From assembly GCF_000789255.1 (NCBI RefSeq), contig NZ_CP009552.1, positions 496,001 through 560,000 on the forward strand: a stretch of DNA of 64,000 nt. Direction: 5' to 3'. Source of the DNA: Geoglobus acetivorans. Lineage in GTDB: Archaea; Halobacteriota; Archaeoglobi; Archaeoglobales; Archaeoglobaceae. The notes beneath the pieces are model-generated. The model ran no database searches. It was given only the letters and a program-made list of their open reading frames with translations, and was not told the origin of the DNA. Of the stretch, positions 48,733-57,188 are shown piece after piece (position 1 is the first letter of the stretch; every line of letters starts with the position of its first letter). Both the position numbers and the translations under genes were made by a program.

Positions 48733-49113
48733 TTATTCCTCAACAAGAACAGCGTTTATAACGCCATCCTGGCCGGGTCTGCTGGTGATTACTGCTTTGC
48801 CCACTGATGTCTCTATTACCGCTCCCTTTGTAAGCACGTTCCTTCTGGCGAAGTGTATGTGGGCCTTGTTTTCCAGAACCCTCTTTATCTCTGCCTTGAC
48901 GACCTTTTTCTCTGCGGGGATGTAAACATTTGCGTATCTGTCCTTGTATATTCTTATCTTGCAGTTACCTCCTCTGACCCTTATCTTCTTGATCTTCCTC
49001 TCTCCGATCAGCGCTTCAACATATTCTCTTCCAAGCTCATACTTCCTCTTTTTCCTGAACCTCTTGTACAGCTTTCCCGTGTATTTCCTCTTACTTCTAC
49101 CCTGAAAGATCAC
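48733..49113 (-). CDS. rps8e: Ribosomal protein S8e
   Basis: A 126-residue basic protein: MIFQGRSKRKYTGKLYKRFRKKRKYELGRE at the N-terminus and a C-terminal ITSRPGQDGVINAVLVEE, complete for archaeal S8e. It is a small-subunit protein found only in archaea and eukaryotes. It is preceded by a GGAGGTGTCAC ribosome site and by AT-rich promoter sequence; no ribosomal neighbours are present. A T-rich tail (about 48715-48732 on the minus strand) follows the stop. Confidence 0.96.
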   Translation of the reverse strand: MIFQGRSKRKYTGKLYKRFRKKRKYELGREYVEALIGERKIKKIRVRGGNCKIRIYKDRYANVYIPAEKKVVKAEIKRVLENKAHIHFARRNVLTKGAVIETSVGKAVITSRPGQDGVINAVLVEE

Positions 49114-49177
49114 AGTGACACCTCCTGATGCTCTGGATAGGCAGGTCTATTTAAATATTTTATCCTTGCCCCGTCTA

Positions 49178-50446
49178 TCAGCCATATTTCCTCACAAACA
49201 GTTCTGGAGAGGTCAGGGGCGTTATCTGATACTGCATCAGAACGCCTATCATGTCTCCTCTGAGGATCTCACCATCGAATGGTGATATTATTATGGCCGA
49301 ATCGACAACTCTGTCCTCTTCGACGAACCTCTGGGCTTCAAGCTCCACGTCTATGGTTATTCCGTAGGCATGCCCTCTTCCACCCATTGGTTGAATGACT
49401 GAACCGGCCGGAATATCTATCTTTTCGAGCAGAATTCTCTCTGGTCTGTTGGCCCGAATGGTCTTGGTTTCTGCACTTATAATGGGTTTCAGGTATCCTA
49501 TGCTGCTTCTCCTGAACAGGAACGGTGTGTGTTCGAATTCAATTCTTTTAAGGCCATTGTTCTCCCTGACGACCACATTTCCCCTGACCTTCTCGTTCAG
49601 GAAGGGGACGATCTTATCGAACATCTCGCCTATGGACACAGTGTACAGGTTCAGGACACCGATGACGTCTCCCTTTCTGATTTCGCCCCCTTCTGCCGGA
49701 AGGAAGTACACTCCGGTAATGAGCTTTCTCTCCTCAATCCTTCTGGGTCTGCCAGGAGAGTAAACGTCGATTATCGTTCCCAGGGGATGGCGGTGGCCGT
49801 ACAGTGGCACCGGGATTGTGTTTCTCGGTATCTCGACCGGTCTTATCTTTATCATCCTGCCGTTGCCGGGTTCAAGCGAGACGTCTTCGTCAGCGACGAG
49901 CATTCTCCATTCTCCGATGTGCCATCTTGAATACCAGGGTTCCTCGATGATGATTCTCTTCCTGTAAACGAGATCTCCCTCTTTGTACACAACACTACCC
50001 TGAATTTTTTCGAGCTTTGGTCTGGTTTCGGGTGGTTTCAGATACTCAATTTTTTCCATGCTTCCGACATTGATGGGATAAACCTTTATGACTCCTATAA
50101 TGTCTCCCGGCTCGATTTCTCCGTAGTCTATCCCATAAAAATAGGCATATCTGATTTTTCTGACTTCCTCAATTTTTCTGATTTCATCTGTGAGAACATC
50201 AATGGTTGTTCCGTAAGCATGTCTGAAGATCGACAGTGGTGCGATTGTGCTTTTCTGAGGAAGCTCTATTTCTCTAATCCTGATGACCTCGAGCCTGTCC
50301 TTTCTCACGATTTTTGATTCATCTGCAATGATCGTTTTCCAGTAAGCATGACCTGCGCTTTTAAAAATGGCGTTTTTGAAAGAGATTTCCTTTCGCCCTA
50401 TTTCTCTGCTTTCGGGATTTTTCAGAGTGGCAACTGCGGCTCTCAT
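49178..50446 (-). CDS. Triple DUF22-repeat protein of unknown function
   Basis: A 422-residue soluble protein made of three homologous repeats of about 140 residues. Each has a histidine-glycine block, HAYGTTIDV (76-84), HPLGTIIDV (about 219) and HAYGITIDV (about 366), followed by GDIIGVIKVYPINVG, GDVIGVLNLYTVSIG and GDMIGVLMQYQITPL. It is the archaeal DUF22 family, of unknown function. The conserved His and Asp residues could bind a metal or ligand. The middle repeat departs from HAYG (HRHPLG), so the three sites may not be equivalent. Confidence 0.75.
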   Translation of the reverse strand: MRAAVATLKNPESREIGRKEISFKNAIFKSAGHAYWKTIIADESKIVRKDRLEVIRIREIELPQKSTIAPLSIFRHAYGTTIDVLTDEIRKIEEVRKIRYAYFYGIDYGEIEPGDIIGVIKVYPINVGSMEKIEYLKPPETRPKLEKIQGSVVYKEGDLVYRKRIIIEEPWYSRWHIGEWRMLVADEDVSLEPGNGRMIKIRPVEIPRNTIPVPLYGHRHPLGTIIDVYSPGRPRRIEERKLITGVYFLPAEGGEIRKGDVIGVLNLYTVSIGEMFDKIVPFLNEKVRGNVVVRENNGLKRIEFEHTPFLFRRSSIGYLKPIISAETKTIRANRPERILLEKIDIPAGSVIQPMGGRGHAYGITIDVELEAQRFVEEDRVVDSAIIISPFDGEILRGDMIGVLMQYQITPLTSPELFVRKYG

Positions 50447-50531
50447 GAGAATTTCTTAACAATTAAACATTAAAAATTTTTCGATAAGGGGTCCGGTAAA
50501 AGTTAATAAAGTGTGGCAGCCTGAGATATCC

Positions 50532-50587
50532 CGGCAATGATGAAAGGGCCCCGCTGAATGGTGATGAGGGTCTTGAGTGCTGAGCCG
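50532..50587 (+). ncRNA. C/D box sRNA (2'-O-methylation guide)
   Basis: All four boxes are present in order: C ATGATGA (50537-50543), D' CTGA (50554-50557), C' GTGATGA (50561-50567) and D CTGA (50580-50583). Guide lengths are 10 and 12 bases, and the D'-C' spacer is 3 bases, normal for archaea. A terminal stem CGGC (50532-50535) / GCCG (50584-50587) closes the RNA. It would assemble with L7Ae, Nop5 and fibrillarin. By the fifth-nucleotide rule the predicted targets are the fifth base of CGGGGCCCTT and of CACTCAAGACCC. It lies in the gap before ccmE. Confidence 0.85.
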
Positions 50588-50655
50588 TAATGAACCATAA
50601 TTAACTATTTATCCGGATGGAAAAAGTTTTTAATTTGCCCGATCAGAGAATTATC

Positions 50656-51048
50656 ATGGTCAAATCGAACCAGATAAGGCTTATGATTGGAATTTCGCTG
50701 ATAGGTTTTTCCATCCTCGTGGTTTTTGCGTTCAACCAGGGCATAAGCCCGTATCTGACCGTCAGCGAGGTTGTCAGCAGAGGTACTGCTGAGAACGTGC
50801 AGGTAAATGGAACGATTGTCCAGTACTCGCTTGTGGAATACGACAACGGAACAAAAACGTTCAAACTGACAGATGGAAAGAGTGAGATTCTGGTTGTATA
50901 TAATGGCTCTCTCCAGTACTTCCCGGGTGAAGATGTTATTCAGGCGGTTGTAAAGGGCGATTACAGGAATGGTGTCTTTTACGCTGAGGACGTGCTGATG
51001 AAATGTCCGAGCAAGTATGAGGTGGAGGACAGCAAACTGAAGAGGTGA
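50656..51048 (+). CDS. ccmE: Cytochrome c maturation heme chaperone CcmE (CxxxY type)
   Basis: A 130-residue protein with one N-terminal membrane anchor (about 7-26) and an OB-fold domain. The heme-attachment site is C117-PSK-Y121, i.e. CxxxY instead of the bacterial HxxxY. The cysteine form is known from archaea and some sulfate reducers. It carries heme to CcmF outside the membrane. I chose the ATG at 50656, which leaves only a short N-terminus before the anchor; an earlier in-frame ATG at 50617 would add 13 residues. It ends next to ccmF. Confidence 0.9.
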   Translation: MVKSNQIRLMIGISLIGFSILVVFAFNQGISPYLTVSEVVSRGTAENVQVNGTIVQYSLVEYDNGTKTFKLTDGKSEILVVYNGSLQYFPGEDVIQAVVKGDYRNGVFYAEDVLMKCPSKYEVEDSKLKR

Positions 51049-52916
51049 TGGGTCTGGATCCCGGCTACCTCTTACTTATTCTTGCCTTTTTTGCCAGTCT
51101 TTACTCGACTTATGCATTCCTTCTTGCCGTAAGATCAAGGGGGAAAAAAGCTGCCATAACCGCGAGAAAAGGCGAGCAGGCGACATACCTGTATTCCCTC
51201 ATCATCGTTGTTGCCTATCTGCTTTTAACGTATTATTTCCTGGTAAGGGATTTCGACGTTCAGTATGTTTATTACTACTCTGACAGTCATCTGAATCTTG
51301 CCTATACAATAAGTGCAGTGTGGGCGGGCAGGGAAGGTTCTCTCCTCCTCTGGGCATTTTTCCTGTCTATTCTTAATGTCGTGTTCCTGAGGGTTGAGAA
51401 AAAAGATGCTCTCTCTGCACTGGCCCTTTCAATTTCCTCTGCAACCGTATCATTTTTCGTTCTTGTGATGCTGACATTCTCCAACCCATTCCAGAGGTTC
51501 GGTGTCAATCCGGGTGAAGGTTACGGATTGAATCCGCTACTGAGAACTCCTGAAATGGCGCTCCATCCACCCACAGTATTTCTCGGCTATGCCGCAGCGA
51601 CAATACCCTTTGCCCTCGCCATTGGCTCAATCTACCTCAAACAGGATGGATGGCACCTGAGAGCAAGATTGTGGGCTTTGGTATCCTGGATATTCCTTTC
51701 AGTTGGAATCTTTCTTGGTGCGTGGTGGGCCTACAAGACCCTCGGATGGGGCGGATTCTGGGCATGGGATCCGGTTGAAAATGCATCTCTGTTACCTTGG
51801 TTAACGATTACCGCCCTTCTTCATGGAATAATGAGAAACAGGAGCTTCAAAAGCTGGAATTACTGGCTGGCGTATGTTTCCTTCGCCCTCGTAATATTTG
51901 CCACGTTCATCACGAGGAGCGGAATCATCGAGAGTGTGCATGCGTTTGGTGAGAATCCTGAGGGCTGGCTTTACCTGATCCTGATAGCAATTGCGGGGAT
52001 GCTGTCTGCATACCTGTTCTCCGCGAGAAAGGATGTTTTTCACTCAGAACAGTATTCGACATTTTCAAGAGATTTTGCGATTTTTCTGAACATGCTCATA
52101 CTAATTCTATCCACCGCCACAGTACTCATCGGGACCGTGGCTCCAACCCTTGTTTCAGGAATTTCTGTCGGGAGAGAGTACTACGACAGGGTTGAAACAC
52201 CCCTTGCAATTCTGCTGACAGTTCTCCTCGGTGCGTGCATTTCCATAGGCTGGCGTGCTGACAGAGAGAATACGCTCAGGCTGCTCAGGATTTCGGTTCC
52301 TGCCGGAGCAATCATGTTTGCCCTGACTCAGATACTTGCAGGCATGTTTTATGTGTCTCTCGCTGCAGGTATAGGCGTATTTTCTCTCACAAATCACCTC
52401 ATGACCTTCAGGCCCTCAGACCTCAGGAATGCAAGAAAGGCCGGGGGCTACATCGTCCACATCGGAATCATACTCATCGCCATCGGAGTTGCTGGAGCCT
52501 GGATGTATGATGAGGTACATCAGAATGTGAGGGTGGGAATCAAGGATAAAACAAAAATCGACACGAGGTTTGGAGACATCACCCTTGAAATCACGGATGC
52601 CAGGCAGATCGACCACCACGACAGGTCTGAGGTCGTGATAACGCTGAACGTGTATGAAAACGGTGTTTTAAAGGGAACGGTGACCCCAACAATCACCCAG
52701 TACAACCTTCTCAGACAGGACAGGGTGATATATTCAGTGTCGATACTCTCTGACCCGTTCAAGGATATATACATTGCTATTGGAAGTATCTCCATGGACT
52801 CTGCGTTTTTTGAGGTTCATGTAGTCCCGCTCGTATCTCTGGTCTGGCTGGGTTCAATCCTTGTTATAGCCGGAGGGGTGGTTTCGGCGGTGATGAATCC
52901 GCCGAGGAAAGAATGA
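51048..52916 (+). CDS. ccmF: Cytochrome c heme lyase CcmF
   Basis: A 622-residue protein with about 14 membrane segments. The tryptophan-rich heme-handling motif WGGFWAWDPVENASLLPWL is intact, as are ALHPPTVFLGYA and ATFITRSGIIESVHAF. It attaches heme to apocytochrome c with CcmE and CcmH-type partners. The ATG at 51048 shares one base with the ccmE stop (TGATG); GTG at 51045 is an alternative. The pair shows that this organism makes c-type cytochromes. CcmA-D and H are not in this window. Confidence 0.94.
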   Translation: MGLDPGYLLLILAFFASLYSTYAFLLAVRSRGKKAAITARKGEQATYLYSLIIVVAYLLLTYYFLVRDFDVQYVYYYSDSHLNLAYTISAVWAGREGSLLLWAFFLSILNVVFLRVEKKDALSALALSISSATVSFFVLVMLTFSNPFQRFGVNPGEGYGLNPLLRTPEMALHPPTVFLGYAAATIPFALAIGSIYLKQDGWHLRARLWALVSWIFLSVGIFLGAWWAYKTLGWGGFWAWDPVENASLLPWLTITALLHGIMRNRSFKSWNYWLAYVSFALVIFATFITRSGIIESVHAFGENPEGWLYLILIAIAGMLSAYLFSARKDVFHSEQYSTFSRDFAIFLNMLILILSTATVLIGTVAPTLVSGISVGREYYDRVETPLAILLTVLLGACISIGWRADRENTLRLLRISVPAGAIMFALTQILAGMFYVSLAAGIGVFSLTNHLMTFRPSDLRNARKAGGYIVHIGIILIAIGVAGAWMYDEVHQNVRVGIKDKTKIDTRFGDITLEITDARQIDHHDRSEVVITLNVYENGVLKGTVTPTITQYNLLRQDRVIYSVSILSDPFKDIYIAIGSISMDSAFFEVHVVPLVSLVWLGSILVIAGGVVSAVMNPPRKE

Positions 52917-53000
52917 CAAATTATTTAGGAAATTTTTTATATATTTTTATATCCAATCTCCGGCAAAAATTATATTAACGCCCCGTTCGTGCTTCAGAAC

Positions 53001-54122
53001 ATGGTAAGGGACGATCTGCTGATGATTCCGGGACCGGTCAAACTTCACGAAAGGATAATAAAGGCGATGTCCAGCCAGATGATAAGTCACAGAAGCCGGG
53101 ATTTTGAAGAGGTTTTTGAATACTGCAAGAATGCAATAAAACCTCTTTTCGGAACCTCAGGCGATATTGCGATCATCAGCGGTAGCGGAACTGCTGGAAT
53201 GGAAGCCGCTGTTGCTTCGTTTTCAAAGGTTAAAAAAATCACCGTTGTGGATAATGGAAAGTTTGGAGAGAGGTTTGCAAAGATTGGTGCAAGATATACA
53301 GAAGTGGATCACCTCAGATTTGAGTGGGGAAGCAGTGTTGACCTCGGAAAGGTTGAAGAGAGCCTCGCGAACGGAAGTGAGGCCATAGCCTTTGTCCACA
53401 ACGAAACATCAACCGGAATACTCAATCCCGCAAGAGAGATAGCCAAAATCGCCAGAAAATACGATGCCCTTGTTATTATGGATGGGATTACGAGTGTTGG
53501 TGGAGACGAGGTCCGAATGGACGAGTGGGGCATTGACGTTGCAGTGGTTGGATCACAGAAGTGCATAGGGGCACCACCGGGTCTTGCGGCGGTTGCAATA
53601 AACGAGAGGGCGTGGGATTTCTACAGCGAATCCGTGCCCTACTATCTCGACCTCAGAGCCTATGTCAAAAAGGCTGAGAGCAATCAGACACCCTACACCC
53701 CAGCTGTGCCTCTGTTTCTCGCCTTTGCCGAGGCTCTCAGAATAATCGAAGAAGAGGGAATCGAAAACAGGATCGAAAGACACAGAAAATTTGCAAGGGC
53801 AACCAGGGTCTGGGCTGAAAATGCCGGACTCGAACTTTTCCCTGCTCTGAACGAACACTCCAGCTACTCAAACACCGTAACGGCCATAAAAATGCCCGAC
53901 GGTATTGCGGACAGGGATCTCAGAGGGACTCTGAGAGAGGAGTACGGAATAACCATCTCTGGTGGACAGGAGCATCTGAAGGGCAGGATATTCAGAATCG
54001 GTCACATGGGCAATGTTACCAAAAGGGATTTGGTCGCCACGCTCTCCGCTATAGAAGATATACTATTGAGAAAGAATGCGGTAAAGCCAGCATTACATGC
54101 TGCGATGGAGGAGCTTGGATGA
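53001..54122 (+). CDS. Class V (alanine-glyoxylate / serine-pyruvate type) aminotransferase
   Basis: A 373-residue PLP enzyme. MIPGPVKLHERII at the N-terminus, SGSGTAGMEAA as the phosphate-binding loop, VIMDGITSVGGDEVRMDEWGID and the Schiff-base K187 in GSQKCIGAPPG are family features. In archaea these enzymes act as alanine-, serine- or aspartate-using transaminases, so specificity is open. I chose the ATG at 53001, about 30 bases after a TATA-like ATTATATT. An in-frame GTG at 52989 is an alternative. The stop overlaps ribC (ATGA). Confidence 0.87.
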   Translation: MVRDDLLMIPGPVKLHERIIKAMSSQMISHRSRDFEEVFEYCKNAIKPLFGTSGDIAIISGSGTAGMEAAVASFSKVKKITVVDNGKFGERFAKIGARYTEVDHLRFEWGSSVDLGKVEESLANGSEAIAFVHNETSTGILNPAREIAKIARKYDALVIMDGITSVGGDEVRMDEWGIDVAVVGSQKCIGAPPGLAAVAINERAWDFYSESVPYYLDLRAYVKKAESNQTPYTPAVPLFLAFAEALRIIEEEGIENRIERHRKFARATRVWAENAGLELFPALNEHSSYSNTVTAIKMPDGIADRDLRGTLREEYGITISGGQEHLKGRIFRIGHMGNVTKRDLVATLSAIEDILLRKNAVKPALHAAMEELG

Positions 54123-54580
54123 AGATAGGAATAGTGGACACAACGTTCTCCAGAATAGATATGGGCAGTATAGCCATTGACGAGCTTAAAAATTACGCTG
54201 GTGTGAAGTACATACGCAGAACAGTTCCAGGAATAAAGGACCTTCCGGTAGAGGCGAAAAGGCTGATTGAGGAGGAGAAATGCGACATAGTCATAACCCT
54301 TGGCTGGGTTGGTAGAGCTGAAAAAGACGCTCTGAGCTACATTGCCCTTTCTGTAGGAAAGATTATTGCTGAGCTGATGACGAACACACACATAATCGAT
54401 GTTACAGTCCATGAAGATGAGGCGGAGGACGAGAAAACTCTACTGAGGGTGGCTGAAAACAGAGTCAGGGAACATGTAAGGAATGCTATCGACTTGGTGA
54501 GGAATCCAGAAAGGCTCGTGAAGCAGGCAGGGACAGGTCAGAGGCAGGGTTACGAGGATGTTGGACCAATTCTGAAGTGA
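54119..54580 (+). CDS. ribC: Archaeal riboflavin synthase
   Basis: A 153-residue lumazine-synthase-fold protein (MKIGIVDTTFSRIDMGSIAIDEL, TVPGIKDLPVEAKRLIEEEKCDIVITLGWVG, NTHIIDVTVHEDEA) typical of the archaeal riboflavin synthase RibC. It dismutates two 6,7-dimethyl-8-ribityllumazines into riboflavin and a pyrimidine. It is not related to bacterial RibE. The gene overlaps the aminotransferase stop by 4 bases. The other flavin biosynthesis genes are not nearby. Confidence 0.92.
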   Translation: MKIGIVDTTFSRIDMGSIAIDELKNYAGVKYIRRTVPGIKDLPVEAKRLIEEEKCDIVITLGWVGRAEKDALSYIALSVGKIIAELMTNTHIIDVTVHEDEAEDEKTLLRVAENRVREHVRNAIDLVRNPERLVKQAGTGQRQGYEDVGPILK

Positions 54581-54718
54581 ATCCGGGCTGAACGTTTTTT
54601 ACATCTCCATTCCAATTATTTTAGTGCAATGAATGATTGCACAATCTGCGGGAAACCGGGATTTTCCCGAACTGTCTCAGCATCCCCAGATGTGCGAAAA
54701 GTCATGGTGAGGTTCCTG
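54581..54718. terminator. Convergent 3' region with two hairpins
   Basis: Between the ends of ribC and the ferric reductase gene. GTGCAAT (54624-54630) and ATTGCAC (54636-54642) form a perfect 7-base stem. A second stem, CGGGAAA with TTTTCCCG, lies near 54649-54671. A T6 run follows ribC at about 54595. These may act as terminators for the convergent genes. A frame from an ATG at 54629 encodes a CxxC start but runs antisense into the reductase gene. Confidence 0.4.
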
Positions 54719-55234
54719 TCACATCCTGAGGTGTTCCAGGTATACTGTGGCCGTCTCGGGAGTCTTCCCCTTCATTTTGTAGTGATACTCTGCATACGTG
54801 AGTGGTTCTCCATCCTTAAGAATTTCAGCCTCAACGACCTCACCGAAAAACAGGGTGTGGGTCCTGACTTCCATTATGTCTCTGACCTCTGCCTCAATGT
54901 ATGCTATGCTGTGATCTCTCACAACCGGGGCTCCGGTTTTTCCCCAGAAGAAATCAACATCTTCGAATTTGTTTGAATCTCTTCCTGTACGGAACCCGAA
55001 CTTTCCTATGAATTTCAGAGGTGTATTCCTGTCAAGAACCGATACAGAGAACACTCCGGATTCTTTCACGCACTCGTTTGTGAGGTTTTTATTGTTCAGG
55101 CATACTGCAACCATCACAGGTTCGGAAGTTACCTGAAAGACTGTATTGGCTATCTGACCGTTTGGCACACCGTCTTTATGGCTTGAAACGATATAAAGCC
55201 CGTAGCTGATTCTGTATAATGCTTCCGGATTCAT
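54719..55234 (-). CDS. Flavin-dependent ferric reductase (FeR-like)
   Basis: A 171-residue flavin-reductase-domain protein. It closely resembles, from memory, the structurally studied Archaeoglobus fulgidus ferric reductase along its whole length: ISYGLYIVSS, GQIANTVFQVTSEPV, VCLNNKNLTNECVKESGVFSVSVLD, FIGKFGFRTGRDSNKF, THTLFFGEVVEAE and GKTPETATVYLE. It is a soluble FMN/FAD enzyme that reduces chelated Fe(III) with NAD(P)H, presumably as a dimer. In an iron-reducing archaeon it may serve assimilation rather than respiration. A TATA-like element (TTAATAG) lies upstream on the minus strand. Confidence 0.85.
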   Translation of the reverse strand: MNPEALYRISYGLYIVSSHKDGVPNGQIANTVFQVTSEPVMVAVCLNNKNLTNECVKESGVFSVSVLDRNTPLKFIGKFGFRTGRDSNKFEDVDFFWGKTGAPVVRDHSIAYIEAEVRDIMEVRTHTLFFGEVVEAEILKDGEPLTYAEYHYKMKGKTPETATVYLEHLRM

Positions 55235-55272
55235 AAAAATAAATAGTTCTGAAACTATTAAAAATTAATCAA

Positions 55273-56277
55273 TCAGTATGGCAGAGAGTCGATAAACGTC
55301 AGCCTCTTGGATATGGGCGGGTGCGTTGAGAGGAATTCCTCAACGGGTGAGACCTTGGTTTTCTTCAGCATCTCAATGTCCCTCATTGACACGTATGGGC
55401 TAGCAACCGCATTTGTGAATGCGTAGATGAACAGTGCCTTGAAACTGCTGTCCCTGATTTCATCGAGTGCCCTCGGGATTCTGTGGTAGTATGCATGTAT
55501 CTTTGCGAGAGATGCCTGCATGGGCAATTTTCCGGCAACCCTGACTCCTTCCGTGTCGGCATAGTACTCTCTCAGCCTGCTGAACGCCAGAACGAGGATC
55601 TGAACGACGAAGCTTGCCACAACCGCAGCAATGCCTATAAGTGCTGAACCCCTGTTCCTGTCATCCCTCAATCCTGTATGCACGAGAGCGTATCCGAGGT
55701 AAAAGATCACGGAGGGCAGGAGTCCGAAGAGGAGCATCACTGCTGAATCTCTGTGTCTGTGGTGTCCTATTTCATGCCCTATTACTGCCATGAGTTCCTC
55801 CCTTTCGAGCATGCCTGCAAGTGCATCAGACACTGCCACGAATTTCCCTGTAAGGAAATTTCCGTAGGCAAATGCGTTGGGAGGTGACTTGACGATCATG
55901 GCCTTGTACTTTCTCTTATCACCAAGTCTCATCGCTATCTCATCGACGAGTGCCTGAAGTTCTGGACTGGGTTTTGCCCCGTACATCGTGTTAATTATGT
56001 AAGGAGAGATGAGGTACATTGCGAGATTTGCCAGCACTATGAATGCTATCAGCCCGTAAAATCCGATATAAATGCCTGAGTATACGAGAACGTAGTATAT
56101 GACGGAGCCACTAACTGCGAGAATGAGTACTGCCACCAGCAGCATGGATGTGTAAAGAGAGAACCTTCCCGCAAGCCTTCCTGCGAGTTTCGGGGCTATG
56201 AATGCCGCCATGAGGAACATTATCATGTAGCCCACGGTCGCCAGTATCAGGTACACCGGATCAAATATCAGGAACAT
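55273..56277 (-). CDS. htpX: HtpX-family membrane metalloprotease
   Basis: A 334-residue M48 protease. Three or four N-terminal membrane segments precede the zinc motif HEIGHH (about 166-171), and a third zinc ligand lies in REYYADTEGV. NAFAYGNFLTGKFVAVSDAL is the usual edge strand. HtpX clears misfolded membrane proteins at the cytoplasmic face. The C-terminal STHPPISKRLTFI is the family end. It is divergent from the DUF429 gene and its own promoter lies within 100 bases. Confidence 0.92.
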   Translation of the reverse strand: MFLIFDPVYLILATVGYMIMFLMAAFIAPKLAGRLAGRFSLYTSMLLVAVLILAVSGSVIYYVLVYSGIYIGFYGLIAFIVLANLAMYLISPYIINTMYGAKPSPELQALVDEIAMRLGDKRKYKAMIVKSPPNAFAYGNFLTGKFVAVSDALAGMLEREELMAVIGHEIGHHRHRDSAVMLLFGLLPSVIFYLGYALVHTGLRDDRNRGSALIGIAAVVASFVVQILVLAFSRLREYYADTEGVRVAGKLPMQASLAKIHAYYHRIPRALDEIRDSSFKALFIYAFTNAVASPYVSMRDIEMLKKTKVSPVEEFLSTHPPISKRLTFIDSLPY

Positions 56278-56383
56278 GTGTATAGATGGTTGTAATGAGT
56301 TTAAAATCCTTATCCCTGAGAAATCCGCCTTTTGAGTGGAGTTTCATAGCATTTTTAAGTTAAGAGAACCGGTGCAGTATGTT

Positions 56384-56926
56384 ATGTGGGTTGCCGGTAT
56401 TGATGTCGGTCTGAGAAAATCAGTATCGGCAGTCATTGATGGAAGGAAAGCAGTGGTTTTTGACGATTACAGGAAACTGCTCGATATTGATGTGTCTGCA
56501 GTTGGTATAGATGCGCCGCTCTCGTTTCCAGAAAAAGGTGGTTTCAGAGAGTGCGAAAGGAAGCTTCTGAAGATGGGTATACGCCTTTTTCCCTCAGGCG
56601 CAGGGTTTTTAAGGAGGGTTGGCGAAAAAGGAATGGAAATTGCTGAGGAGTTCAGAAGAAAAGGCGTTGAGGTTTACGAGGTTTATCCATACGCAACACG
56701 CACGATCCTCGACATCGCACCTGAAGCAAACAAAAGGTCCAAAGACGGACTGGATGTGATAAAAAAGCGTCTGCATAACTTTTTGATATTCGATACGGAA
56801 ATTGCAGATCACAATCAGGTTGATGCGTTAATCTCTGCTCTGGCTGTGAAACTGTATTTGGATGGCAGGGGAAGAATCGTGGACGGCATCGATGGGGCGA
56901 TCCTGATTCCAGAAGTTAAAAAATAA
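56384..56926 (+). CDS. DUF429 family predicted RNase H-fold nuclease
   Basis: A 180-residue protein: VAGIDVGLRKSVSAVIDGRKAVV near the N-terminus, AVGIDAPLSFPEKGGFRECERKLLKMGIRLFPSG, and DHNQVDALISALAVKLYLDG at the C-terminus. Conserved aspartates D6, and those in GIDAPL and DALIS, fit an RNase H-like fold with a metal site, as proposed for DUF429. I chose the ATG at 56384 because it puts the first beta strand at the N-terminus and lies about 27 bases after a TATA-like TTTTTAAG. Function unproven. Confidence 0.75.
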   Translation: MWVAGIDVGLRKSVSAVIDGRKAVVFDDYRKLLDIDVSAVGIDAPLSFPEKGGFRECERKLLKMGIRLFPSGAGFLRRVGEKGMEIAEEFRRKGVEVYEVYPYATRTILDIAPEANKRSKDGLDVIKKRLHNFLIFDTEIADHNQVDALISALAVKLYLDGRGRIVDGIDGAILIPEVKK

Positions 56927-56935
56927 AAGCAGAAT

Positions 56936-57178
56936 TTAAATGTCAAAGCTCAGGTTGTTAAGCTCCTGAGTCGCATTCTCAAGCTCCTGGAGTTCTGTAA
57001 GCTCTTTCAGCACGTCGTCTATTGATGTCTCAACATTGCTGACGTTCGTGGCAGAGGGTGTCGCAGTTTCCACTGGAGTGGTGGTTTTTTTCACAGTCTC
57101 CTCAACGCCCTTCTGATTGCATCCGAAGATGGCTATTACAGCAATTGCCGATAGTATGATCAGCAGCTTTGCATTCAT
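56936..57178 (-). CDS. Small lipoprotein of unknown function
   Basis: An 80-residue protein with a lipoprotein signal (MNAKLLIILSAIAVIAIFGCNQK, Cys near residue 20). A Thr/Ser-Pro rich linker (TTTPVETATPSATNVS) and a Leu/Glu-rich helix (DDVLKELTELQELENATQ) follow. I chose the ATG at 57178 behind GAGGTGATT. It lies 10 bases after the metal-residue-rich coiled-coil gene and may associate with it through the helix (inference). No family recognised. Confidence 0.7.
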   Translation of the reverse strand: MNAKLLIILSAIAVIAIFGCNQKGVEETVKKTTTPVETATPSATNVSNVETSIDDVLKELTELQELENATQELNNLSFDI

Positions 57179-57188
57179 TTTAATCACC

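Noticed and set aside
54629-54976. 115-codon plus-strand frame starting MNDCTICGK
   Set aside because: Only the first 30 codons are outside the ferric reductase gene and the rest is its antisense; no family resemblance.
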